Of a stretch of 64,000 bases of DNA, positions 39,664 through 48,867 are shown piece by piece (positions within the stretch are counted from its first letter, which is position 1; the number at the start of each line of letters is the position of its first letter). The stretch is from the NCBI RefSeq assembly GCF_008360935.1, contig NZ_SRXO01000025.1:1-64000 (forward strand), given 5' to 3'. The DNA comes from Siccirubricoccus phaeus (GTDB taxonomy: Bacteria > Pseudomonadota > Alphaproteobacteria > Acetobacterales > Acetobacteraceae). The position numbers and the translations under genes are program-made. Below the pieces are notes generated by a model. The model searched no databases, was not told the DNA's origin, and saw only the letters and a program-made list of their open reading frames with translations.

Positions 39664-41546
39664 GCCGCCACCTTCGCCGGGGCGCCATGGCCGAAATAGG
39701 CCTCGATGACGGCGGGGTTGGCCTGCACCTCGGCGGGCGCGCCATCGGCGATCACTTCGCCATGGTCCAGCACGGTGACGCGGTCGGAGACCGCCATGAT
39801 CATCTCCACGTGGTGCTCCACCAGGATGATGGTCATGCCGCGGTCGGCGAGGCCGCGGATCAGCGCCACCAGATCCTCGATCTCGCCATGGGTCAGGCCG
39901 GCCGCCGGCTCGTCCAGCAGCAGCAGCTTGGGACGCAGAGCCAAAGCGCGGGCGATCTCCAGCCGGCGCTGATGGCCGAAGGGCAGGTTGCGGGCTGCCT
40001 CCTCGGCGAAATCGGTCAGGCCGACTACCTCCAGCAGCAGCCTCGCCTCCGCCAGCATGGCGCGCTCCTCCCGCGCGAAATGCGGCAGGCGGAGCAGGGT
40101 GGCGAAGAAGCCGGCGCGATAGCGGGTGTGGCAGCCGACGAGGACGTTCTCCAGCACCGTCATCCGGCCGAACAGCTCCGTGTTCTGGAAGCTGCGGGCG
40201 ACGCCGCGGCGCGCCAGCTCATGCGGCGCGCGGTGGCCGAGCGCCTCGCCGAACAGCGTCACCTGGCCGGCGGTGGCGGCGTAGAAGCCGGAGACGATGT
40301 TGAGCAGGCTGGACTTGCCGGCGCCATTCGGCCCGATCAGCGCATGCACCGTGCCGGAAGCGACTTCCATGGTCACGCTGCTGACGGCGGTCAGGCCACC
40401 GAAGCGCAAGGTCAGGTCGCGGGTGATCAGCGTCGCCTGGCCGCGCTCCTCGCCCTCGCTGGCCAGGGCGGTGAAGCCGGGCAGGAAATTCGGCCAGGCG
40501 CCGGTCTGCCGCTCCACCGCGCCGCGCCTGCCCAGCCGCGCGGCGAGCTTGCCGAGGGAGCCGACGATGCCCTCCGGCATCAGGAACAGCACCAGCACCA
40601 GCAGCAAGCCATAGGCGAAGGTCTGCCACTCCTGCAGCTCCTGCAGCACCTGGCCGGCGGCGTAGAGCACGGCGGTGCCGACCACCGGTCCGGCCAGCGT
40701 GCCGCTGCCGCCGAGAATGGTCATCACCAGCAGCTCGATGGAGCTGTTGAAGGTGAAGGTCTCGTAGTTCACGAACAGCGCGAGGTTGGCGAAGAGCCCG
40801 CCGCCGAGGCCGGCCAGCCCCGCCGAGATGGCGAAGGCCAGGGTGCGGATGCCGACGACACTGATGCCGAGCGCCCGCGCCGCATTCTCGCTTTCCGCCG
40901 CGGCGCGCATGGCGCGGCCGTAGCGGGAGCGGGCGAGGGCCCATTGCACCCAGAGTGCCAGCAGCAGGCAGAGAGCGATGACGTAGTAGTAGTTGAAGCT
41001 CGCGGCGCGGGTGGCCATGAGGCGCTCGCCCAGGATGGTCGGGCGGGGAATGCCGGTGAGGCCGGAGGCGCCGCCGGTGAGGCTGACCCATTCGCGCAGG
41101 ATGTTAAGGAAGACCAGGCCGAAGGCGATGGTGATGACGGTGAGATAGAGCGGCCGCACCCGCACCGTGGGGAAGGCCAGCATGGCGCCCATCGCGGCCG
41201 GCAGCGCCACGGCGAACGCCATGCAGGCGAGGAAGGGCATGTCCGCGCGCAACGCCAGCAGCGCCGCGGCATGCGCGCCGAGCCCGACCAGCGCCGCCTG
41301 GCCGAGCGAGACCAGCCCGGCAAAGCCCACCAGGATGTTCAGCCCGACCACCACGATGCCGAGCAGCATGGCGCGCATGACCAGGCGCAGCTCGTAGCTC
41401 GTCGGGAAGCGGGCATCGATGAAATCCCCCGTCCAGGGAAACAGCGCGATCGCCAGGACGAACAGCGCCAGTGCAATCCGCGAAGATGAAAGCAGGTGCG
41501 GCCGATTCACGCCCCCGCTGCCGCTCGGCCGATCGGACGCGCTCAT
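39660..41546 (-). CDS. Fused LivM permease - LivG ATPase
   Basis: A 628-residue fusion of the second membrane subunit and the first ATPase of a Liv importer. Residues 20-335 form the LivM permease (about 9 helices, with GLVSLGQAALVGLGAHAAA and LGGSGTLAGPVVGTA). Residues 375-625 form LivG: Walker A GPNGAGKSS, signature region NLPFGHQRRLEIARAL, Walker B LLLLDEPAAGLT, switch VEHH. Such fusions are known in alphaproteobacteria. The leader MSASDRPSGSGGVNRP resembles that of LivF. It overlaps both neighbours by 4 bp. Confidence 0.93.
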   Translation of the reverse strand: MSASDRPSGSGGVNRPHLLSSSRIALALFVLAIALFPWTGDFIDARFPTSYELRLVMRAMLLGIVVVGLNILVGFAGLVSLGQAALVGLGAHAAALLALRADMPFLACMAFAVALPAAMGAMLAFPTVRVRPLYLTVITIAFGLVFLNILREWVSLTGGASGLTGIPRPTILGERLMATRAASFNYYYVIALCLLLALWVQWALARSRYGRAMRAAAESENAARALGISVVGIRTLAFAISAGLAGLGGGLFANLALFVNYETFTFNSSIELLVMTILGGSGTLAGPVVGTAVLYAAGQVLQELQEWQTFAYGLLLVLVLFLMPEGIVGSLGKLAARLGRRGAVERQTGAWPNFLPGFTALASEGEERGQATLITRDLTLRFGGLTAVSSVTMEVASGTVHALIGPNGAGKSSLLNIVSGFYAATAGQVTLFGEALGHRAPHELARRGVARSFQNTELFGRMTVLENVLVGCHTRYRAGFFATLLRLPHFAREERAMLAEARLLLEVVGLTDFAEEAARNLPFGHQRRLEIARALALRPKLLLLDEPAAGLTHGEIEDLVALIRGLADRGMTIILVEHHVEMIMAVSDRVTVLDHGEVIADGAPAEVQANPAVIEAYFGHGAPAKVAA

Positions 41547-42418
41547 ACCTTCTTGAACTCCGCCTTGCCGAACAGCCCCTGGGGGAAGAGCAGCAGCAGC
41601 AGGACCATCAGCGTGAAGCCGATGGCGTCGCGCGCCGCGGTGGAGAGATAGCCCTCGATGAATTTCTCGGCGACGCCGTAGAGCACGCCACAGACCAGCA
41701 CGCCCCGCGCATTGGCGATGCCGGCGATGATGGCGACGAGGAAGCCCTTCAGCCCGATCACCGCCCCCATGGTGGAGCTGGCCTGGATGACCGGGCCGAT
41801 CAGCAGCCCCGCCAGCGCCCCCAGCAGACCCGCGATGAAGAAGGCCAGCAGGGTGATGCGGTCCGCATCGATGCCGACCAGCCCGGCCGCCACGCGGTTA
41901 TAGGCGACGGCCCGCATGGCGCGGCCGGTCAGCGTCCGGCGGTAGAAGAATTCCAGGCCGAAGGCGACGGCCACCAGCGCCACCGGCAGCAGCAGCTCCT
42001 GCGGATAGATGCCGGCGCCGCCGAGCCGGATCGGGTGTTCCGCCAGCGGCGAGGGCAGGGCGCGCGGGTTGGAGCTGAACAGCGCCGTGGTCGCCGATTC
42101 CAGCATGGTGCCGACGGCGATGGTCGTCAGCATCCAGCCGATGGCATTGGCTTCCCGGTTGAAGGGGCGGACGAAGCCGCGCTCGATCGCCGCCGCCACC
42201 ATCGCCGCCGCCAGCACCGCGGCGGGTGCGGCCAGCAGCAGCGGCGCGCCAAGGTCCAGCAGCACCACCGCCAGCACGGCGCCCAGCATGAAGATGTCGC
42301 CGAAATTGAAGTTCACCGCCTTGGCCGCGCTCCACATGACGTAGAAGCCGAGCCCGACCATGGCGTAGACGCTGCCGACCGAAAGCCCGGTCAGCAGATA
42401 CTGGATGATGGCTTCCAA
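41543..42418 (-). CDS. livH: Liv-type ABC transporter permease, LivH
   Basis: A 291-residue inner-membrane permease with about 8 helices. Typical LivH text includes YLLTGLSVGSVYAMVGLGFY, VNFNFGDIFMLGA, RAVAYNRVAAGLVGIDADRI and GPVIQASSTMGAVIGLKGF. The gene begins with ATG at 42418, 54 bp after the binding-protein gene, and its stop overlaps the LivM-LivG start by 4 bp. With those it forms a complete importer operon reading LivK-LivH-LivMG-LivF. Confidence 0.93.
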   Translation of the reverse strand: MEAIIQYLLTGLSVGSVYAMVGLGFYVMWSAAKAVNFNFGDIFMLGAVLAVVLLDLGAPLLLAAPAAVLAAAMVAAAIERGFVRPFNREANAIGWMLTTIAVGTMLESATTALFSSNPRALPSPLAEHPIRLGGAGIYPQELLLPVALVAVAFGLEFFYRRTLTGRAMRAVAYNRVAAGLVGIDADRITLLAFFIAGLLGALAGLLIGPVIQASSTMGAVIGLKGFLVAIIAGIANARGVLVCGVLYGVAEKFIEGYLSTAARDAIGFTLMVLLLLLFPQGLFGKAEFKKV

Positions 42419-42472
42419 GACGCCCGCCTCCCGAAAACGGAACTCGGGGCCGCGTGTGCAGCCCCGTCCCGA

Positions 42473-43696
42473 TCAGTTGCGCATGCCGTAGGGCGTCGCC
42501 TCGATGGGCAGCAGCATGCCGTTGTGGAAGGCCTGCAGCTTGTAGTGCTCGGCCAGCACGGCATCCATGCGTTCCTGGTTGTCGCGGATGAAGGCCGGCC
42601 GGTAATCCGCCACCAGCCCGGTATAATTCACCCGGAACATCGCATCCCGCAGCTTGGTGCGGTCATAGGCGCCGGCGAGTTTCAACGCCTCCACGATGAT
42701 ATGCACCGCATCCCAGGCATTGGCCATGGCGGAAGGCTGCTCCAGATCCGCCGTGCTGCGGATGCGGTCCGGGTATTTCGCCTTCATCGCATCGAAAGCC
42801 GCCTGGGCTTCCGGCGAGAGCTGGCCGTTCCAGTTGAAGGTGCCGGCCACCATGATGCCGTCCGCCAGCGGCCCGATGGCGCGGGCGAAGGCGGTGGTGA
42901 CGCCCCAGGCGGAGACGATCTTCGGCTTCCAGCCGATGCGGTCCATGGAGCGCACCATGTTCGCGCTCTCCCGGTCCACCGCCCAGAGGATGATGGTGTC
43001 CACGCCGGCGTCGCGCAGCCGGATCATCTGCGCCGACATGTCCTGGTCGCCGATATTGAAGGTCTCCCGTCCGGCCAGCGTCACCCCGGCGCGGCGGGCG
43101 GCGGCCTCCACATCCGGCAGCGCGCCCTGGCCCCAGGCGGTGCCCTCATAGACGAAGGCGATCCTGCCGGAGGCGCTGCGCTGCTTCGCCTGGTCCACCA
43201 GATAGCCGGTCACCCAGCGATCCTTCATGGAAACGCGGAACATCCACTGGTTCCGGCCATTCTGGTGCTCGATGACGGTGGTGCCGGCGGAGATCGGGCC
43301 GATCCAGGGCATGCCCATCTCCTCCAGCGGCTCGCGCAGCGCGATGGCATTGGGGGTGCGGGCGCCGCCGAACATCACCACGCAATTGTCGCGCTCGCCG
43401 ATGCGCCGCGCATTGTCCACGGCGCGGGCCGGCTCGCCGACATCGTCATAGACCACCAGGCGCAGCGGGCGGCCGAGCACGCCGCCGGCGGCGTTGATCT
43501 TCTCCAGCGCGGTCTCCACCGCAATGCGCAGCATGAGGCCCTGATTGGCCAGCGGCCCCGTCACCTCCCAGGAGGCGCCGATGCAGGGTTCCGCGCGCTG
43601 CGCCTTGGCGGGCGAGAGGGCGGAGAAGATGGCGGCGAGGGCGAGCAGCCCACCCAACCCGGCGCGGCGGCCGCAATCCCGGACTCTGCGTCCCAT
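42473..43696 (-). CDS. Liv-type substrate-binding protein
   Basis: A 407-residue periplasmic binding protein, first gene of the importer operon. A signal peptide (RRAGLGGLLALAAIFSALSPAKA) precedes a two-lobed Peripla_BP_6 domain: ASWEVTGPLANQG, EKINAAGGVLGRPLRLV, FVYEGTAWGQG and IILWAVDRESANMVRSM. The ATG at 43696 has GGGGAGA upstream; the frame is open to 43762. Compared with true leucine-binding proteins the ligand pocket cannot be read, so the substrate is open. The 153 bp upstream of the start should contain the operon promoter. Confidence 0.9.
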   Translation of the reverse strand: MGRRVRDCGRRAGLGGLLALAAIFSALSPAKAQRAEPCIGASWEVTGPLANQGLMLRIAVETALEKINAAGGVLGRPLRLVVYDDVGEPARAVDNARRIGERDNCVVMFGGARTPNAIALREPLEEMGMPWIGPISAGTTVIEHQNGRNQWMFRVSMKDRWVTGYLVDQAKQRSASGRIAFVYEGTAWGQGALPDVEAAARRAGVTLAGRETFNIGDQDMSAQMIRLRDAGVDTIILWAVDRESANMVRSMDRIGWKPKIVSAWGVTTAFARAIGPLADGIMVAGTFNWNGQLSPEAQAAFDAMKAKYPDRIRSTADLEQPSAMANAWDAVHIIVEALKLAGAYDRTKLRDAMFRVNYTGLVADYRPAFIRDNQERMDAVLAEHYKLQAFHNGMLLPIEATPYGMRN

Positions 43697-43849
43697 CGTC
43701 ACTCTCCCCATCGGCCCTGCGGCGTGCGGTGACCCGGCCGCTGATGGCACGGGCGCTAGCAAAGCCCATGCCGCCAGAGGATTGCCCGAATCATGGGCGA
43801 TGGGGAATTATCGCTGTGGAAATGCCAGGATTATGGGCGAAATGCTGCT

Positions 43850-45550
43850 TCAGGCCGCAGCGGCAGCAGCCGCCGCCGCCGCAGCCGCCGCGGAGGCCGC
43901 CGCTTCCTCCTCCACGCCCGGCGCCTGCCGGCCGCGGATGAAATCGGCGGCCTTCTCCGCAATCATCAGTACGGTCGCCAGGGTATTGGCGGAAGGCAGG
44001 TTCGGCATGATGGAGGCATCCACCACCCTGAGCCCCTCCATCCCATGCACCAGCAGCCGGTCATCCACCACGGCGCTGGGATCGGTGGCCGGGCCCATGC
44101 GGGCGGTGCCGGCCAAATGGAAGGTGGTGCTGCCGGTGCGGCGGGCGAAATCCAGCAGCTCGTCATCGCTCTGCACATCCGGGCCGGGCTGCACCTCCGT
44201 CTCCACATGGCGCAGCATTTCCGGCGTGGTCAGCAGCCGGCGCACCAGCCGCATGCCGGCCAGATGGACCTGGCGGTCCGTCTCCGTCGCCAGGTAATTC
44301 GGGTTGATCTCCGGGTCCTCGAACACATCGGCGCTGCGGGCGCGCACCCAGCCGCTGCTCTCCGGCCGGTGCTGCCAGGCGCTGCCGGTGACGCCGGGGT
44401 AGTCGTCCAGCTCCGTCAGCTTGCCCTCGGCGTAATTGCCGGGGGTGAAGACGCATTGCAGATCCGGCGCGTCCAGCGCCTCGAAGCTCTTCCAGAAGAC
44501 ATGGACATGCGAGGGGCAGATGGCGAGGATGCTGGGCAGGCCGCGGCTCCAGCGCAGCACCTCCCGCCCCAGCCGCAGCCCGCGGGAAAGCTCGTTCAGC
44601 GTCGGCAGGCCGGGGCGGATGCGCATGATGATGCGGGAGGCGTAGTGGTCGCGGAAATTCGCGCCGACGCCGGGCAGCGCCCGCACCACTTCCACGCCGA
44701 GCGAATCCAGCAGCGGCGCCGGGCCGATGCCGGAGACCTGCAGCAGCCGCGCGGTGTTCACCGTGCCGGCGGAGACGATCACCTCCCGCCGCGCCAGCAC
44801 CGTGTGCGGCGGTGCGCCGGGCGCGGTGAGGTAGCGCACCCCGGTGGCGCGGCGCCCTTCGAAGAGGATGGCGCTGGCGCGGGCGCCGGTCCGCACTTCC
44901 AGATTCCGCCGCGCCATGGCGGGGCGGAGGAAGGCGCGCGCGGCGGAGACGCGCAGGCCGTTGCGGATGGCGCGCTGGTAGTAGCCGACGCCCGCCTGGT
45001 CGCCGCTGTTGTAGTCCGGGTTGCGCGGGATGCCGAGGCCGACGCAGCCCTCGATGAAGGCCTCGGAAAGCGGGTGGCGCCAGTCATTCTCGGTGACGGT
45101 GATGCCATCCGTCTCGCCGGGCTCCGCCGCCGCATCGGTGATGCGCCGGGCGCTGCGCTGGTAATAGGGCAGGCAATCCTCATAGCCCCAACCGCGATTG
45201 CCGCGCTGCGCCCAGTGGTCCAGATCCGCCGGCTGGCCGCGATTGTAGATCATGCCGTTGATGGAGGAGGAGCCGCCGAGCGTCTTGCCCTGCACGGTGC
45301 TGATCCGCCGCCCGGCCGTCATCTCGATCGGCTCGGTGCGGAATTGCCAGGTGATGTTCGGGTTGGCGCGGGTCTTGATGAAGCCGGCGGGAATGTGGAT
45401 CCAGAGGCTGCGGTCGGGCGGGCCGGCTTCCAGGACGCAGACGGTCGCTGTGCCGTCCTCTGTCAACCGGTTGGCGAGAACGGAGCCGGCAGCGCCAGCG
45501 CCAATAATCACGTAGTCGAAGCAATCCGCATCGAGAATATTTGCGGTCAT
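43850..45550 (-). CDS. GMC family FAD oxidoreductase 1
   Basis: A 566-residue FAD enzyme of the choline dehydrogenase / alcohol oxidase family. N-terminal FAD fold YVIIGAGAAGSVLANRLTED, GMC signature 1 GKTLGGSSSINGMIYNRG, signature 2 SAGTVNTARLLQVSGIGP, and the catalytic His region HLAGTARMG; the second His/Asn lies in VVDASIMPNLPSANT. The C-terminus ends in a run of about 14 alanines encoded by GCC/GCG/GCA codons, absent from the paralogue next to it. The ATG at 45550 is used. The two GMC genes are clearly a tandem duplication, 197 bp apart. Confidence 0.93.
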   Translation of the reverse strand: MTANILDADCFDYVIIGAGAAGSVLANRLTEDGTATVCVLEAGPPDRSLWIHIPAGFIKTRANPNITWQFRTEPIEMTAGRRISTVQGKTLGGSSSINGMIYNRGQPADLDHWAQRGNRGWGYEDCLPYYQRSARRITDAAAEPGETDGITVTENDWRHPLSEAFIEGCVGLGIPRNPDYNSGDQAGVGYYQRAIRNGLRVSAARAFLRPAMARRNLEVRTGARASAILFEGRRATGVRYLTAPGAPPHTVLARREVIVSAGTVNTARLLQVSGIGPAPLLDSLGVEVVRALPGVGANFRDHYASRIIMRIRPGLPTLNELSRGLRLGREVLRWSRGLPSILAICPSHVHVFWKSFEALDAPDLQCVFTPGNYAEGKLTELDDYPGVTGSAWQHRPESSGWVRARSADVFEDPEINPNYLATETDRQVHLAGMRLVRRLLTTPEMLRHVETEVQPGPDVQSDDELLDFARRTGSTTFHLAGTARMGPATDPSAVVDDRLLVHGMEGLRVVDASIMPNLPSANTLATVLMIAEKAADFIRGRQAPGVEEEAAASAAAAAAAAAAAAA

Positions 45551-45747
45551 CACCTGCTTCCTGTCGTGGCCGTCGGGGAGAGACGAAAAGAACGGATCCG
45601 GCAGGCAGCATGTTATCGACCCTGGCGTTTGGTGCGAGCGCCAGCGGCCCTTTGCGCCAGCACGTCGTTGCGAGGCGCGGCTTCTGCTGAGCACGTGATG
45701 GAGAGTTATGTCGTCGTGCCTGATGACGTTGCACCAGGCGTGCGAAT

Positions 45748-47403
45748 TCAGGCGGCCTCGGCCGCCGGTACTTTCCGTCCGCGAATGAAATCGGCGGCCT
45801 TCTCCGCGATCATCAGCGTGGTGGCGTAGGTGTTGGCGGAGGGCATGCTGGGCATGATGGAGGCGTCCACCACCCGCAGCCCTTGCAGCCCATGCACCAG
45901 CAGCCGGTCATCCACCACCGCGCTGGGGTCGCCGGCCGGGCCCATGCGGGCGGTGCCGATCAGGTGGTAGGTGGTGCTGCCGTTCTTCTTCGCGAAATCG
46001 AGCAGCTCGTCATCGCTTTGCACCTTGGGACCGGGCAGCGTCTCGGCGTCCAGGAAGCGGGAGAGCTCCGGCGTGTTCAGCATGCGCCGCAGCAGCCGCA
46101 TGCCGCCGAGATGCACCTGGCGGTCCATCGGGTCGGAGAGATAGTTGGGGTTGATCTCCGGGTCCTCGAACACGTCCGTGCTGCGGGCGCGGACCCAGCC
46201 ATGGCTTTCCGGCCGGTGCTGCCAGGCGCCGGCGGTGACGCCCGGGTAGTCGTCCAGCACGTAGACCTTGCCCTCGGCGTAGCTGCCCGGGGTGAAGACG
46301 CATTGCAGGTCCGGCGCGTCCAGCCCTTCGAAGCTTTTCCAGAAGACATGGACATGGGAGGGGGAGGTGGCGAGGATGCTGGGCTTCTTCCGGCTCCAGC
46401 GCCACACCTCCTGCGCCAGGCGCAGCCCGCGGGCGAGCTGGTTCAGCGTGACGACGCCCGGCTTCGCCCGCATGACGAAGCGGGAGGCGTAGTGGTCGCG
46501 GAAATTGGCGCCGACGCCGCGCAGCTCATGCCGGACGGGGACGTCGAGGCGGGTGAGCAGATCGGCCGGGCCGATGCCGGAGACCTGCAGCAGCCGCGCC
46601 GTGTTCACCGTGCCGGAGGAGAGGATCACCTCCCGCCGTGCCAGCACCGTCTTCGGCGCCGCGCCGCGGGCGTGGAGGTACTGCACGCCGACGGCGCGCT
46701 TGCCTTCCAGCAGGATGGCGCTGGCGCGGGCATCGGTGCGGACTTCCAGATTGGGGCGGCGCATCGCCGGATGCAGGAAGGCGCGGGCGGCGGAGATGCG
46801 CACGCCGTTGCGGATGGCGCGCTGGAAATAGCCGACGCCGGCCTGGTCGCCGCTGTTGTAGTCCGGGTTGCGCGGGATGCCGAGGCCGACGCAGCCGGCG
46901 ATGAAGGCCTCCGAGACCTGGTTGATCCAGTCATTGTCGGTGACGGGAATGCCATCCGCCTCCTGCCCGCGCTTCTCCGCGTCGCAGAGGCCCATGCGGT
47001 TCTCGCTGCGGCGGTAATAGGGCAGGCAATCGGCATAGCCCCAGCCGCGGTTACCACGCTGCGCCCAATGATCGAGGTCCGCCGGCTGGCCGCGATTGTA
47101 GATCATGCCGTTGATCGAGGAGGAGCCGCCGAGGGTGCGGCCCTGCACGGTGCTGATGCGGCGGCCGCCGGTCATGTCCAGCGGCTCCGTCTTGAACTGC
47201 CAGGTCACGCCGGGGTCGACCAGCGTCTTGATGAAGCCGGCGGGGATGTGGATCCAGGGGTTGCGGTCCGGCGGCCCGGCTTCCAGCACGCAGACGGTCG
47301 CGCTGCCATCCTCCGTCAGCCGGTTGGCGAGGACGGAGCCGGCGGCGCCGGAGCCGATGATGACATAGTCGAAGCTGTCGGCACCGGGGTGGTCGGTGGG
47401 CAT
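45748..47403 (-). CDS. GMC family FAD oxidoreductase 2
   Basis: A 551-residue paralogue of the preceding enzyme, with long identical blocks such as PDYNSGDQAGVGY and DAPDLQCVFTPG. FAD-binding VIIGSGAAGSVLANRLTED, signature 1 RTLGGSSSINGMIYNRG, signature 2 SSGTVNTARLLQVSGIGP and the active-site His in HLIGTARMG are intact. It ends KVPAAEAA, without the poly-Ala extension. It likely oxidises an alcohol or polyol. The ATG at 47403 is 26 bp after the CoA-transferase stop, so they may be co-transcribed. Confidence 0.93.
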   Translation of the reverse strand: MPTDHPGADSFDYVIIGSGAAGSVLANRLTEDGSATVCVLEAGPPDRNPWIHIPAGFIKTLVDPGVTWQFKTEPLDMTGGRRISTVQGRTLGGSSSINGMIYNRGQPADLDHWAQRGNRGWGYADCLPYYRRSENRMGLCDAEKRGQEADGIPVTDNDWINQVSEAFIAGCVGLGIPRNPDYNSGDQAGVGYFQRAIRNGVRISAARAFLHPAMRRPNLEVRTDARASAILLEGKRAVGVQYLHARGAAPKTVLARREVILSSGTVNTARLLQVSGIGPADLLTRLDVPVRHELRGVGANFRDHYASRFVMRAKPGVVTLNQLARGLRLAQEVWRWSRKKPSILATSPSHVHVFWKSFEGLDAPDLQCVFTPGSYAEGKVYVLDDYPGVTAGAWQHRPESHGWVRARSTDVFEDPEINPNYLSDPMDRQVHLGGMRLLRRMLNTPELSRFLDAETLPGPKVQSDDELLDFAKKNGSTTYHLIGTARMGPAGDPSAVVDDRLLVHGLQGLRVVDASIMPSMPSANTYATTLMIAEKAADFIRGRKVPAAEAA

Positions 47404-47429
47404 GCAGGGAATCCTGTCAGCGGAAGGGG

Positions 47430-48575
47430 TCAGCCGCGGTCCAGCCAGGCGCGGATCTCCGCGCCATGCTCGTCGAGGTCGGGGGCCGGGCGGCGGATGC
47501 GGGCGGGCGTGTCGCTGAGGCGGACCGGCGGCGCCAGGGCGCTCTGGCGGCCGCGCTTCGCATCCTCGATCTCCACCACCACGCCGCGGGCCTGCACCTG
47601 CGGATGCGCCAGCGCCTCGTCATAGCTCAGCACTTCCTCGGAGGGGATGCCGGCTTCCTCGAATTGCGCCAGCCAATGGGCGCTGTCCTGCTCCGCCAGC
47701 TTCGCCTGGATCAGCGGGATCAGCTCCGCATTGTGCTTCACCCGCTGCGCATTGGTGGTGAAGCGCGGGTCTTCGGGCAGCCCGGGCGCGCCGATGATGC
47801 CGCAGAGCGCCCGCCAGAATTTGTCCTTGGACGCGCCGAGGGTGATCCAGCCATCGCGCGTCCGGAACACCCGGTAGGGCGAGGAGCCGCGATGGAGCTG
47901 CCCCAGCCGCTCCGGCCTGGTGCCCAGGGCGAAGACATGCGCCGCCTCGTAGACGCCGAGCGAGAGCCCGGCTTCCAGCAGCGACTGGTCGATGCGCTGG
48001 CCGCGCCCGGTGCGGTGCCGCGCCTGCAGCGCGCCGAGCACGGCGATGGCGGTGTACATGCCGGCCGTGACATCGGTGATGGCGATGGGCAGGCGGTAGG
48101 GCTCGCCCTCCGGCGGGCCGTTGCCGGCCATCAGGCCCGACATGCCCTGCGCCATCATGTCCAGCCCGCCATGCGCGGCCCAGGGCCCGGTCTGGCCGAA
48201 GCCGGAGACGGAAGCGTAGATCAGCCGCGGGTTGGCCGCCTGCAGCGCCTCCCACCCCAGCCCCAACCGTTCCAGCGTGCCGGGGCGGAAATTCTCCACC
48301 AGCACATCGGCGCGCAGCGCGATCTTCCGCACCACCTCCAGATCCTCGGGCTTCTTGAGGTCCAGCGCGATGCTGCGCTTGTTGCGGTTCCACACCGCGA
48401 AGGGGGCGCCGCGCCCATCCACGAAGGGCGGCATCCGCCGTGCCTCGTCGCCGCCATCCGGGCGCTCCACCTTGATGACGTCGGCGCCCATGTCGCCCAG
48501 CAGCATGGCGCAATAGGGGCCGGAGAGGAAACTCGTCAGGTCGAGCACGACCAGACCATCCAGCGCCATCTCCAT
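47430..48575 (-). CDS. CaiB/BaiF (family III) CoA-transferase
   Basis: A 381-residue CoA-transferase: LDGLVVLDLTSFLSGPYCAM, GADVIKVERPDGGDEARRMP, NRNKRSIALDLKKPEDLEVV, LVENFRPGTLERLGLGW, and the Asp region DQSLLEAGLSLG. Distinct from the copy at 33253 (the two differ in many blocks). It heads the minus-strand group with the two GMC genes. Divergent from the second Liv binding-protein gene; the 292-bp gap should hold both promoters. In that gap a TTGACG hexamer at 48664 on the plus strand is the only promoter-like element I see. Confidence 0.92.
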   Translation of the reverse strand: MEMALDGLVVLDLTSFLSGPYCAMLLGDMGADVIKVERPDGGDEARRMPPFVDGRGAPFAVWNRNKRSIALDLKKPEDLEVVRKIALRADVLVENFRPGTLERLGLGWEALQAANPRLIYASVSGFGQTGPWAAHGGLDMMAQGMSGLMAGNGPPEGEPYRLPIAITDVTAGMYTAIAVLGALQARHRTGRGQRIDQSLLEAGLSLGVYEAAHVFALGTRPERLGQLHRGSSPYRVFRTRDGWITLGASKDKFWRALCGIIGAPGLPEDPRFTTNAQRVKHNAELIPLIQAKLAEQDSAHWLAQFEEAGIPSEEVLSYDEALAHPQVQARGVVVEIEDAKRGRQSALAPPVRLSDTPARIRRPAPDLDEHGAEIRAWLDRG

Positions 48576-48867
48576 CGGTTCGGCTCCCCCCTGCGATCAC
48601 GCCCCCGGCAGTAAAGCGCCACCCGCCATGGCGGTCGAGAGGGCGTGCGCGCTGCGCAAGTGCTTGACGGGGACCCCGCCGCCAGACTTTCCTCTCAGGC
48701 AACAGCGCCGCGCGAGACGGCACTGGCATGGGGAAGCAGTCCGATGGTGGCGCCGCCGCGCCCCCAAACCCTGTCCCATTCCAGCCGAGCTGTCCCCGGC
48801 CCCGCCCGGCGTGCCCCTGCGCGCGCCGGCTGGGCCGGGCCAAGAAATCCAACGGAGGACGACAGGA

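Noticed and set aside
38881-43696. Nickel or urea specificity of the first Liv transporter
   Set aside because: The nearby amidase genes invite this reading, but the subunits show only the general Liv/HAAT pattern, and no urease or urea amidolyase gene is present.
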